Positions 45,856 to 53,524 of a DNA stretch of 64,000 nt are shown here, one piece after another. Position 1 is the first letter of the stretch; every line of letters begins with the position of its first letter. Source of the stretch: an uncultured bacterium (GTDB lineage Bacteria; Spirochaetota; UBA4802; UB4802); contig CALEUQ010000005.1 in assembly GCA_937920495.1 (NCBI GenBank), forward strand, positions 1 to 64,000, in the 5' to 3' direction. The translations under genes were made by a program, and so were the position numbers. The notes below the pieces were generated by a model. That model searched no databases. It saw nothing but the letters and a program-made list of their open reading frames with translations, and had not been told where the DNA came from.

Positions 45856-46305
45856 ATGAAACATTATACTTTTCTTGTGATTCACGGACCAAATTTAAAT
45901 CTTCTTGGGGAAAGGGAACCAGCAATATATGGTACTCTAACGCTTGAAGACATCAATAGCAGAATAGCTGAATTTGCAAAAAGCAACAATTGTATGGTTA
46001 GTTTTTTCCAGTCTAACAGTGAAGGCCAAATTATAGATTATATTCAGAAAAACAGAAATTGCGATGGTATTATTATTAATGCCGGAGCGTATACTCACAC
46101 TTCAATTGCTATCCGTGATTGTATAGCTGCTATAAAGCTTCCGTGCGTGGAGGTTCACCTTTCCAATATACATTCACGTGAACGCTTCAGAAGGCATTCA
46201 TATATTGCACCTGTATGTATTGGACAGATTTGCGGATTTGGGTACTACTCATATATTGTGGCGTTGCAGGCTTTGATACATTATCTGGAAAATAATGCAA
46301 GGTGA
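45856..46305 (+). CDS. aroQ: Type II 3-dehydroquinate dehydratase
   Basis: AroQ removes water from 3-dehydroquinate to give 3-dehydroshikimate in aromatic amino acid synthesis. The 149-residue protein has all family marks: IHGPNLNLLGEREPAIYG with the catalytic Tyr, FFQSNSEGQIIDYIQ, IIINAGAYTHTSIAIRD and EVHLSNIHSRERFRRHS with the catalytic His. AGGAAG precedes the ATG. Its last bases overlap the open frame of the M24 peptidase. Confidence 0.96.
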   Translation: MKHYTFLVIHGPNLNLLGEREPAIYGTLTLEDINSRIAEFAKSNNCMVSFFQSNSEGQIIDYIQKNRNCDGIIINAGAYTHTSIAIRDCIAAIKLPCVEVHLSNIHSRERFRRHSYIAPVCIGQICGFGYYSYIVALQALIHYLENNAR

Positions 46306-46315
46306 TTTTATTTCT

Positions 46316-47392
46316 ATGAACTATCGCACAAGAATAAAAAAAATACAAAAATACTTATTAGAAAAACGACAATTTCCTTATCTTGTTGCAAGTCTGATCA
46401 ACATTAAGTATTGTACAGGATTTGAAGGTAGTTACGGATATCTGATTTTCTTTGAAGATGAGACAGTTTTTGTTTCTGATTCGCGGTATGAAGAATATGC
46501 TTTGACGATATTGCCAAAAAATGTACATTTTGTGTTGCAGGATAAGGATTTTTTTAAAACGCTACAGTCATTGATGAAACAAAAAAAAATAAAGAACATA
46601 TTTTTTGAAGAGCATTCCATCACTTTATCACAATACAGAACATTTAAGGAGCAATGTAAGGGCATAGCAATTAATTATGGCGGGGATGTAATAAACCAGT
46701 TGCGTATTATCAAGGATGATGATGAGATTGAAAATATTAAAAAAGCAGCTCAGATAACTGATAAATGTTTTTACCATATACTTGAGTTTATTAAACCTGG
46801 TGTTACTGAATGGGACATTGCTATTGAGATTGAATATTTTTATAAAACCAATGGATGTGAGAAAAATTCATTTGATACTATTGTTGCTTCAGGAGCAGGG
46901 TCGTCAATGCCACATTACAAAACAGGCGCTAAAAAAATAAAGGCAGGTGAACCGGTACTTATTGATATGGGTTGTGTGTACAGAGGTTATTGTTCGGATA
47001 TTACGCGAACAGTCTTTGTTAAAGATATCCCTGATGGTATCAGTACAATTTATTCTGTTGTAAAAGATGCCCAGCAAAAAGCCGTAGATGCCGTAAAACC
47101 AAATTTAACTACAAATAAACTTGACAGTATTGCAAGGGATTTTATAGCTGCAAAAGGATATGGTGCTTTATTTGGTCATTCGTTAGGACATGGTGTTGGT
47201 CTGGACGTTCATGAACTACCGGCAGTAAAACAAAACGGAGCGGTGGCTTTAAAAAAGGGTATGGTTATTACAATAGAACCTGGTATATATATACCAAGAG
47301 AAGCAGGCGTTAGAATTGAAGATATGGTGCTGGTAACTTCTTCAGGGCACGAGGTATTAACTAAAAGCACTAAAGAGTTGATTGTTTTATGA
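46316..47392 (+). CDS. M24 family Xaa-Pro aminopeptidase
   Basis: This enzyme of the creatinase/aminopeptidase P fold removes N-terminal residues before proline. The C-terminal domain holds the five metal ligands: LIDMGCVYRGYCSDITRT (two Asp), FGHSLGHGVGLDVHE (His), ITIEPGIYIP (Glu) and AGVRIEDMVLV (Glu). The N-terminal creatinase domain is about 125 residues. The frame also offers an ATG at 46295, overlapping aroQ by 11 bp; 46316 (358 residues) is chosen for the AAGGTG at 46299-46304. The stop codon TGA is embedded in a repeat flank (47387). Confidence 0.93.
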   Translation: MNYRTRIKKIQKYLLEKRQFPYLVASLINIKYCTGFEGSYGYLIFFEDETVFVSDSRYEEYALTILPKNVHFVLQDKDFFKTLQSLMKQKKIKNIFFEEHSITLSQYRTFKEQCKGIAINYGGDVINQLRIIKDDDEIENIKKAAQITDKCFYHILEFIKPGVTEWDIAIEIEYFYKTNGCEKNSFDTIVASGAGSSMPHYKTGAKKIKAGEPVLIDMGCVYRGYCSDITRTVFVKDIPDGISTIYSVVKDAQQKAVDAVKPNLTTNKLDSIARDFIAAKGYGALFGHSLGHGVGLDVHELPAVKQNGAVALKKGMVITIEPGIYIPREAGVRIEDMVLVTSSGHEVLTKSTKELIVL

Positions 47393-47430
47393 ATAATGAA
47401 GTGTAAACACCTTATCAGGTGGGTGTGTAC
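47387..47430 (+). repeat. GTACACC stem-loop repeat, copy 7
   Basis: TTTTATGAATAATGAAGTGT overlaps the M24 peptidase stop codon and leads into AACACCTTATCAGGTGGGTGTGTAC, with a perfect CACCT-TATC-AGGTG stem. It lies between the peptidase and efp. Confidence 0.65.
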
Positions 47431-47475
47431 ATTGTAATTTAAATATTTTTATTTTGTTCAGGGGAGTTAGTATCC

Positions 47476-48039
47476 ATGATTACAAGTAATGATTTACGGA
47501 ACGGTACAATTATCAAGGTTGATGGAGATTTATATTCAGTTGTTGAGTATCAGCATGTAAAGTTGGGGCGGGGTGGTGCATTTGTTCAAACAAAATTGAG
47601 ATCTTTGACAAGAGGTGTCATTGTTGACAGGAAGTTTAAAGGACAGGAAAAGGTTGAGGATGTCAGGGTTGAAAAAAAGACGTTACAGTATTTGTATGAT
47701 GAAGGCGACACCCTGGTTTTTATGGATACACAAAGTTATGATCAGATTCATGTGGACAGGAAAAAGGCCGGGAATCTGCTTAACTACATAAAAGAGGGTG
47801 ATAGCGTTGAAGCAACCATGCATGATGAGGAAATATTATCTATAGAGCCCCCAATATTTGTAGTATTGAAAGTCACGTATGCTGAACCAGGTGTTAAGGG
47901 TGATACTGCTACAAATGTTTTGAAACCAGTAACCGTTGAAACAGGTGCCACTGTTCAGGTGCCAATTTTTGTCAACGAAGGTGATGTAATAAAAGTTGAC
48001 ACGCGGACAGGAGAATATGTTGAACGTGTGAAAAAATAA
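47476..48039 (+). CDS. efp: Elongation factor P, Arg32 type
   Basis: EF-P relieves ribosome stalling at polyproline. The 187-residue protein has the three expected domains and length. The tip of domain I reads HVKLGRGGAF, so the residue modified in other bacteria (Lys34 in E. coli EF-P) is Arg32, and the usual Pro before Gly is Leu. Arg32 EF-Ps are activated by rhamnosylation by EarP in Pseudomonas and relatives; no earP is in the window. GGGGAG precedes the ATG. Confidence 0.95.
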   Translation: MITSNDLRNGTIIKVDGDLYSVVEYQHVKLGRGGAFVQTKLRSLTRGVIVDRKFKGQEKVEDVRVEKKTLQYLYDEGDTLVFMDTQSYDQIHVDRKKAGNLLNYIKEGDSVEATMHDEEILSIEPPIFVVLKVTYAEPGVKGDTATNVLKPVTVETGATVQVPIFVNEGDVIKVDTRTGEYVERVKK

Positions 48040-48164
48040 TTACGTATGTAATGAAAGTGTACGCACAATCGGAAAAAGACGTATTGAAAACGTATTGTAT
48101 TCCTGCTATGATAGTTGGCGGGAATAAACATACAATATAAAATTTTAATCAAAAGATTTACAAT

Positions 48165-49316
48165 GTGAAATCTGAAATTATAACCAAAGAAGCATATACG
48201 GCATTTAAAAAAGGTTCGTATGTAGTTGCTGTCCAGTTGTTAGAAAAAAATATTAATATTTCCAATGATCCGTATGATTATTTTTTATTGATTTTATCGT
48301 ATTTGTTTACAGATAAGCTTATGCAGGCAGAAACTGTTTTGCGCAAGGCTCTGCGGCAATATCCTTCTTTTTTTCCACTTCTTGAAATCCAGGCATTTTT
48401 AATATTAAAAGCTGCTAAATCAAAGGATGAAGCCTGCACAGGATACATTGATATATTAAAAGTTTGGCCTGGTAATAAACAGATAAATAAGATTATAACA
48501 AAAATACAGGAATCAGATGATTTTGAGCAATTCCAGAAAAAAGCAAAACTTAAGGATTTCATTAGAGTAAAACCCCCAAAAAAAATAAAGACACAACATT
48601 ACCGGGACGTGAAGTACAATACAAATATCAAAAAAGTAGCTTCTGTACTAATAAGCCTGGTAGTGTTGATAGCAGGTATTGTATTTTTTCCATCGCCACT
48701 TGCAAAACTCATAAATGAAAAAATTGAAGTTTTGTTCCCACACCATAGTGAAGTCAAAAATCTGGAAGATATATCACACATCTCACTTGATGGTATGCAT
48801 TACGATATCATTGACAAAATACAAAAAGTGCGCACACCTGAATTGTATGTAACAAACGACGCCTGTATACAGGATTTTAATCGGGCAAAGTGGCTGATAA
48901 AAGAAGGCAAGGAAAATGATGCCATGATATTGCTGAACAAGATTGATGCAAGCAATGCAAATTTCAGAGTAAAAGAACGGGTTGCATTTTTAAAAGATTT
49001 TATACATCGCAATAAGGAGCGTACGGTTGCCCTATTTTCATACACGGATGTCATGCAAAAGCCATATCTATATAAAGGCATAAATGTAAAATGGCAGGGT
49101 AAGGTAGCAAATTATAAAAAAAAGAATGGCAATACCTTTCAGCTAATGATCAATTATTCAGAAAATCGATTTGATGGCATAGTAGATGTATATGCACCTT
49201 TTGAAGTACAATCTTTAGCTAATGGGGCGATAGTAACTGTTGAAGGAATCATCACCAATATTATTGGTCAGAAGATTGTAGTTATGCAGGCAAATAATAT
49301 TGAAATCAAAAATTAG
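48165..49316 (+). CDS. TPR-like membrane protein with C-terminal OB-like domain
   Basis: The 383-residue protein begins at GTG (48165); an overlapping ATG two bases upstream is followed at once by a stop. Residues 1-130 are TPR-like helices (AYTAFKKGSYVVAVQLLEKN, AETVLRKALRQYPSFFPL). A membrane helix follows at about 162-180 (SVLISLVVLIAGIVFF), then a periplasmic part with another TPR-like stretch and a C-terminal beta-rich domain (about 300-380, YKGINVKWQGKVANYKK ... NGAIVTVEGIITNI) resembling an OB fold. Function unknown. It follows efp by 125 bp and precedes the DUF362 gene by 42 bp. Confidence 0.65.
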   Translation: MKSEIITKEAYTAFKKGSYVVAVQLLEKNINISNDPYDYFLLILSYLFTDKLMQAETVLRKALRQYPSFFPLLEIQAFLILKAAKSKDEACTGYIDILKVWPGNKQINKIITKIQESDDFEQFQKKAKLKDFIRVKPPKKIKTQHYRDVKYNTNIKKVASVLISLVVLIAGIVFFPSPLAKLINEKIEVLFPHHSEVKNLEDISHISLDGMHYDIIDKIQKVRTPELYVTNDACIQDFNRAKWLIKEGKENDAMILLNKIDASNANFRVKERVAFLKDFIHRNKERTVALFSYTDVMQKPYLYKGINVKWQGKVANYKKKNGNTFQLMINYSENRFDGIVDVYAPFEVQSLANGAIVTVEGIITNIIGQKIVVMQANNIEIKN

Positions 49317-49358
49317 AGTTTTTATGATTAACTATACTCAACAAAGCGAGAGTTTATT

Positions 49359-50501
49359 ATGAAGGTAGTATTGAAAGAATGCACTCAATATGAAGTTGAT
49401 ACAATCAAAGAAACAGTAATGGCAGCTTTACACCGGTTGCAGTTTGATTTTTCAAAACTTTACAATGCAAAAGTTGCAATAAAACCTAATTTATTAACTT
49501 CTGCGTCACCTGAATCTGCAGTAGTTACGCATCCTGCTTTTTTTAAAGCAATAGTTCAGATTGTTACACAGCACGGTGGAGTACCAGTACTTGTTGAATC
49601 CCCTGCAGTTCATTCCTTGCAAAGAGTAATGAAAAAGACAGGATATGATGCGATAGTAACTGAAGAAGAAGTGCTGGTTGCCGATACATCAGATTGCATG
49701 ATAATTCATAATGAAAATTCTCATCATTTTAAACGATTTGAAGTTCCAACAATATTAGCTGAATGCGATATACTTATCAACATTCCAAAGTTTAAAACAC
49801 ATTCTTTAACCTACATTACATGTGCAGTAAAAAATTTATTTGGCACAATTCATGGAATGAAAAAATCTCAGTGGCATATTAAAGCAAAAAGTAAAGATGA
49901 TTTTGCAATGATGCTTCTGGATTTATATCAGGCGTATTTAACGGATAAGGCATTACCACAAACTATAGTCCATATTGTTGATGCCATAACAATGATGGAA
50001 GGTGATGGACCAGGACCAAGTGGTAGGCCAAAATTTATGGGAGTAATTGCTACATCATACAATGCAATAGCAGTTGATTATGCTCTGTCACAGCTTGCAG
50101 GTTTTGATATAGAAAATATACCTACTATTACTCAGGGTTTTAAACGGGGACTTTGCGCTACACCAGATAAAATTGAAATTATCAAGGATGAAGGGATCTT
50201 TGCTGATTATCAATGTGCTGCGCCTAAAGATTCAGGTTCAACAAAAATTCTTGCTATACCACTTATAAATAGATTATTAAAAAATCTTTTTATAGCAAAG
50301 CCACTACCTGATCCTGAAAAATGTACACTCTGTTATCAGTGTAAAAAGATTTGCCCGGTAAAAGCAATAAGCATTTCAACGGATGGTAAAGTGCCACATT
50401 ATGATTATTCAACGTGTATACGGTGTTATTGTTGTATGGAAATATGCCCGGAGTCAGCGATATCGTTAAGTAAACCCTTATTTAAGAAAATCTTACGGTG
50501 A
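49359..50501 (+). CDS. DUF362 protein with C-terminal 2x[4Fe-4S] ferredoxin domain
   Basis: The 380-residue iron-sulfur protein has a DUF362 domain (about 1-290; KVAIKPNLLTSASPESAV, LINIPKFKTHSLTYITCAVK, GDGPGPSGRPKFMG) and two ferredoxin motifs at the end (CTLCYQCKKICPVKAISI and CIRCYCCMEICPESAISL). Proteins with this architecture are common in anaerobes and have no settled reaction; a role in electron transfer or cofactor metabolism is suspected. GAGAG precedes the ATG. The next gene starts 24 bp on. It fits the anaerobic lifestyle indicated by PFOR. Confidence 0.88.
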   Translation: MKVVLKECTQYEVDTIKETVMAALHRLQFDFSKLYNAKVAIKPNLLTSASPESAVVTHPAFFKAIVQIVTQHGGVPVLVESPAVHSLQRVMKKTGYDAIVTEEEVLVADTSDCMIIHNENSHHFKRFEVPTILAECDILINIPKFKTHSLTYITCAVKNLFGTIHGMKKSQWHIKAKSKDDFAMMLLDLYQAYLTDKALPQTIVHIVDAITMMEGDGPGPSGRPKFMGVIATSYNAIAVDYALSQLAGFDIENIPTITQGFKRGLCATPDKIEIIKDEGIFADYQCAAPKDSGSTKILAIPLINRLLKNLFIAKPLPDPEKCTLCYQCKKICPVKAISISTDGKVPHYDYSTCIRCYCCMEICPESAISLSKPLFKKILR

Positions 50502-50525
50502 TATATTATTTTTGAGAGGAAATTT

Positions 50526-50912
50526 ATGGAGCAAAAGGATACTATACGCAAAATTGTCGTTATTGAGATAATTGTTTTTCTTTTGATTATTGTATTTATA
50601 TGGGCAGAAGAAATATTTGATCTGCCACATATGCTTTTAAATGCGGAACCTACCCCTGTAAATTATGAAGAAAGTTTTATGGAAACTTTTATTTTTACCG
50701 TTATATTTGGCTTTTTGATATACCACACTATAAAAATTTTGATGAAAATACGTAATTTGGAATCGTTTGTACGAATTTGTTCAGGTTGTCATAAAGTGTA
50801 TGTGAATGGAAGATGGGTATTGCTTGAGGAGTATTTTAATAGTTATGCAAACAAAAAAACATCGCATGGTTTATGCGATGACTGTAAAAACTATTATAAA
50901 AAATCTAATTAG
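50526..50912 (+). CDS. Two-helix membrane protein with C-terminal signalling-type zinc motif
   Basis: This 128-residue protein has two membrane helices (about 8-27 and 50-70) and then a cytoplasmic module ICSGCHKVYVNGRWVLLEEY ... KKTSHGLCDDCKNYY. The spacing CxxC, W, E-Y, SHGxCxxC matches the small zinc-binding motif that usually ends PAS, receiver or GAF signalling proteins, here without any of those domains. GAGAGGAAA precedes the ATG. The stop codon (50910-50912) overlaps the 3' end of the tRNA-Met gene on the other strand by 3 bp. Function unknown. Confidence 0.7.
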   Translation: MEQKDTIRKIVVIEIIVFLLIIVFIWAEEIFDLPHMLLNAEPTPVNYEESFMETFIFTVIFGFLIYHTIKILMKIRNLESFVRICSGCHKVYVNGRWVLLEEYFNSYANKKTSHGLCDDCKNYYKKSN

Positions 50913-50983
50913 CGGAGGAGGGACTCGAACCCCCCACACCACGGATATGAGCCGTGTGCTCTAACCAACTGAGCTACTCCGCC
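50910..50983 (-). tRNA. tRNA-Met (CAU), elongator type
   Basis: On the minus strand the cloverleaf starts GGCGGAGTAGCTCAGTTGG, has anticodon loop CTCATAT (anticodon CAU) on stem CACGG/CCGTG, T-loop TTCGAGT, and acceptor 3' strand CTCCGCT plus discriminator A. CCA is not encoded. A CAU anticodon could also mark a lysidine-modified tRNA-Ile2, but the sequence resembles elongator tRNA-Met. Confidence 0.9.
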
Positions 50984-50984
50984 T

Positions 50985-51060
<76 letters not shown>

Positions 51061-51090
51061 ATCGTTTTAACGAATTGACAATCTATTTAT

Positions 51091-51119
51091 AATATACATT
51101 ATAGTCAATCATTTTTCAA
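51091..51119 (-). promoter_or_regulatory. Promoter for the two tRNA genes
   Basis: On the minus strand TTGAAA (51119-51114), a 17-bp spacer and TATATT (51096-51091) lie about 30 bp upstream of the fMet 5' end. Confidence 0.5.
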
Positions 51120-51202
51120 ATTCTTAATATTTTGTTTATAAGCAAATTATTTTTTTATTCTTTCCAGAGCAAGCAGGCTTAATTCAGGATCTTTACCACA
51201 TT

Positions 51203-51243
51203 GCGTCATTCCAGGTCCCGATTGGCATCGGGACGGGGTCTAT
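51203..51243. repeat. GTCATTC-type intergenic palindrome
   Basis: GCGTCATTCCAGGTCCCGAT continues with TGGCATCGGGACGGGGTCTA; TCCCGA and TCGGGA pair. It is the same class of element as at 22122-22200. Confidence 0.5.
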
Positions 51244-51372
51244 GAGCCATATTGAGCTACATCATTTCTTAGACGTGTGATTTAAGTTAATGTTCTAAAA
51301 ATTCAGTCATGAAGAAAAATTTTAAGAAATAATTTACCAATGATTTCTTAAAAATATTTAGTTAATAAAACG

Positions 51373-51454
51373 GTTTACACCCCGCTGCCTTCGGCGGGGG
51401 GTGTACACTACGTTCATTATGTTTACAAATTTTGTTTAAAGGAATAAATCGTGG
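51373..51454 (-). repeat. GTACACC stem-loop repeat, copy 8 (inverted)
   Basis: TTTACACCCCGCTGCCTTCGG with GCGGGGGGTGTAC forms the hairpin; on its other side, CATTATGTTTACAAATTTTG and TTTAAAGGAATAAATCGTGG repeat the flank of copy 4. Confidence 0.75.
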
Positions 51455-51493
51455 AAATAATTTGTAAAAAAAAATTAAATTTTATTAATATTA

Positions 51494-51521
51494 TTGTTGA
51501 AATTTTGCAATGTGATATAAT
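51494..51521 (+). promoter_or_regulatory. Extended -10 promoter for the polyamine operon
   Basis: TTGTTG (51494-51499), a 16-bp spacer and a consensus TATAAT (51516-51521) with an upstream TG (TGATATAAT) give a strong promoter 211 bp before the speH start codon. Confidence 0.6.
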
Positions 51522-51527
51522 ACTGTC

Positions 51528-51731
51528 AATGTTCTCTTTTAAGAAGAGGGGGTGATATTATTTAAGGGCTAAAACCTATTAGCGGTTTTAGCATTTTGAT
51601 TATTTAAGAGCGCAAAAAACCCAAAGGAATTATAATCCCCAGGGTGGCGAATTTAAGTTAACCTTAAAAACCATTCTTAATGCATACACTCACCGTAGTG
51701 TAGGTGAATTTATAAAATGAGGTGGTTGCCC
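51528..51731 (+). promoter_or_regulatory. Long structured leader of the polyamine operon
   Basis: About 200 nt separate the likely transcription start from speH. It holds a hairpin with perfect arms GCTAAAACC and GGTTTTAGC (51569-51593 or so), another with CTCACC/GGTGAA near 51688-51708, and near its 5' end AGAGGGGG followed by GTG and a six-codon frame (MILFKG). This fits a cis-regulatory leader, but I match it to no known riboswitch. Confidence 0.4.
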
Positions 51732-52139
51732 ATGGAGGGTTTAGGTACACACATCATTGCGGAACTCTTCAACTGTAACGAGTTTCACATCAACAATTTA
51801 AAAAAGGTTGAGGAGGTGTTGACGGCCGCAGCCGAACTCTCTAAAGCCACTATCATCCAACCATTCTTTCACAAATTTTCTCCATACGGTATTAGCGGAG
51901 TCATCGTCATTGCCGAGTCGCATATCACAATCCACACATGGCCGGAATATGGGTATGCAGCGGTTGACGTCTTCACCTGCGGAGATCACAATTACAAGGT
52001 AGCTATCGACTATATCACTGAACAGCTGGAAGCAGAGCGATGTGTTCTGTACGAGATGCGGAGAGGTGTGCTGAGCGATAGCAAGGTAAAAAATGTACCA
52101 GTAATTCGGGAGGTGGAAAATGTTAACTACATTGACTAA
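51732..52139 (+). CDS. speH: S-adenosylmethionine decarboxylase proenzyme
   Basis: This enzyme makes decarboxylated AdoMet, the aminopropyl donor for spermidine. The self-cleaving proenzyme forms its pyruvoyl cofactor at Ser63 in AESHITIHTWPE; the helper residues are His68 and Cys83 (VDVFTCGDH). The ATG at 51732 is chosen over 51717: GAGGTGG sits 6 nt upstream, the protein then starts MEGLGTHIIAELFNC, and the catalytic residues take exactly the Thermotoga enzyme numbering. The 135-residue product overlaps the next gene by 20 bp. Confidence 0.96.
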   Translation: MEGLGTHIIAELFNCNEFHINNLKKVEEVLTAAAELSKATIIQPFFHKFSPYGISGVIVIAESHITIHTWPEYGYAAVDVFTCGDHNYKVAIDYITEQLEAERCVLYEMRRGVLSDSKVKNVPVIREVENVNYID

Positions 52140-52536
52140 CGACATACTTAAAACAATTCCGACCATTGACCAGTTTGAAAAATTGGGTGCATGGGGATTG
52201 TATTGCAGCGTAGACATTCATAACTGCGATCCGGATATAATCCGCGATGCAGAGATGATTCGGCAGTATGCTATTCAGTTGTGCGATCTCATTGAAATGA
52301 AACGATTTGGGGAAACCACAGTTGTAAATTTTGGTGAGGATGAGCGTGTTGCTGGTTTTTCAATGGTGCAGCTAATAGAAACTTCAATGATATCAGGTCA
52401 CTTTGCCAATCTGACAAATACTGCCTACATTGATATATTCAGCTGCAAGTATTATGACCCTGAAGTTGCTGCACAGTTTTCACTGAGCTACTTCAAGGGT
52501 AGCGACTATACTCTGAATGTCGCATTGAGAAAGTAA
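52120..52536 (+). CDS. SpeD/SpeH paralogue, possibly neofunctionalised pyruvoyl decarboxylase
   Basis: The 138-residue protein is a divergent AdoMet decarboxylase homologue: N-terminal WGLYCSVDIHNCDPDIIRD, middle FSMVQLIETSMISGHF, and AYIDIFSCKYYDPEVAAQF. Aligned on the FTC/FSC cysteine, Ser89, His94 and Cys109 fall exactly on the Ser63-His68-Cys83 triad of SpeH, so self-processing is possible, but the ESH and HTWPE motifs are changed (TSM, HFANL). Such paralogues have been shown in some bacteria to decarboxylate ornithine or arginine. GGGAGGT precedes the ATG, inside the speH end. No other ornithine or arginine decarboxylase is in the window. Confidence 0.8.
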   Translation: MLTTLTNDILKTIPTIDQFEKLGAWGLYCSVDIHNCDPDIIRDAEMIRQYAIQLCDLIEMKRFGETTVVNFGEDERVAGFSMVQLIETSMISGHFANLTNTAYIDIFSCKYYDPEVAAQFSLSYFKGSDYTLNVALRK

Positions 52537-52541
52537 TACGC

Positions 52542-52582
52542 AATTAAGGGGAAGGTACAAGGTACCTGCCCCCTTAATTTTA
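52542..52582 (+). terminator. Hairpin between the speH pair and speE
   Basis: AATTAAGGGG (52542) and CCCCTTAATT (52570-52579) with an inner AGGTAC/GTACCT stem are followed by TTATA. It could terminate or attenuate before speE, making speE expression partly independent. Confidence 0.65.
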
Positions 52583-52651
52583 TATGCCTACCAGAAATTT
52601 ATCAGCATTACATTTACATTTTACCACAACTACAAATTCAGGAGGTATGAG

Positions 52652-53518
52652 ATGCCCTTTGAATCAAGCGTATGGATTGAAGAAATGTATGAAATGGAAA
52701 ATGGACGTACCATGAAACTTAAGGTGACAGATAAACTGGCAACCTATGATTCAAAGTTTCAGAGGATTGAAATATATAACACAAAGGCATTTGGCAGGAT
52801 GTTGGTGCTTGATGGTGTGTTTATGACCACAGAAGTAGATGAAATGGGTTATCATGAGATGCTTGCACACGTACCCATGTGTGTGCATCCCAATCCCAAA
52901 CGGGTACTTGTTATTGGTGGCGGTGATGGCGGAACATTACGTGAAGTGTTGAAACACAAAGAAGTGGAAAAAGCTGATATTTGTGAGATAGATGGTGATG
53001 TAATACGACTTTGCCGTGAATACATGCCTGCCTTATCGTGCTCGTTTGATGATCCACGTGTTACAGTGTATACCGAAGATGGAGCAAAGTTTATTGCAGA
53101 AAGAAAGAAAGCGTATGATATCATCCTGGTTGATTCTTCTGATCCCATTGGCCCTGCTGCGGTGCTGTTTTCTGAAGAGTTTTATAAAAATTTAAGCGAA
53201 TGTCTGGATGATGATGGTATAGCATCAACACAATCAGAATCTTTATTCTATCATCCAGATATTATTGCTACACTGGCTACGTACAATAAAAAGTTCTTCA
53301 AAGTACCTTCGTATTATTATACGATGGTGCCCACATATCCAAGTGGCATGATTGGTTTTTCATTTTGCTCTAAGAAATACCATCCCATAAATGATTTTAA
53401 AGAGGAAAGAGCAAAAGCCCTGTTGAATCAACTAAGATATTATAACCCGGATGTACACAGGGGTGCGTTTGCGTTGCCACAATTTATCAGGACAAAATTA
53501 GATGGTATCCTGTATTAG
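52652..53518 (+). CDS. speE: Spermidine synthase
   Basis: SpeE transfers the aminopropyl group of decarboxylated AdoMet to putrescine. The 288-residue protein has the N-terminal beta domain (KLATYDSKFQRIEIYNTKAF, MLVLDGVFMTTEVDE), the nucleotide motif VLVIGGGDGGTLREVLKH, DICEIDGDVI and the catalytic IILVDSSDPIGPAAVLF. Length and motifs are standard. AGGAGGT precedes the ATG. It is followed 6 bp later by an SSS transporter. Confidence 0.97.
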   Translation: MPFESSVWIEEMYEMENGRTMKLKVTDKLATYDSKFQRIEIYNTKAFGRMLVLDGVFMTTEVDEMGYHEMLAHVPMCVHPNPKRVLVIGGGDGGTLREVLKHKEVEKADICEIDGDVIRLCREYMPALSCSFDDPRVTVYTEDGAKFIAERKKAYDIILVDSSDPIGPAAVLFSEEFYKNLSECLDDDGIASTQSESLFYHPDIIATLATYNKKFFKVPSYYYTMVPTYPSGMIGFSFCSKKYHPINDFKEERAKALLNQLRYYNPDVHRGAFALPQFIRTKLDGILY

Positions 53519-53524
53519 TATCTG

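Noticed and set aside
50910..50983. CAU tRNA as tRNA-Ile2 (lysidine type)
   Set aside because: The acceptor, D-arm and variable region look like elongator tRNA-Met; identity remains to be confirmed but Ile2 is less likely.
51548..51570. Six-codon GTG frame in the speH leader as a proven regulatory peptide
   Set aside because: It has a strong ribosome site but is too short to support without conservation; kept only as part of the leader observation.
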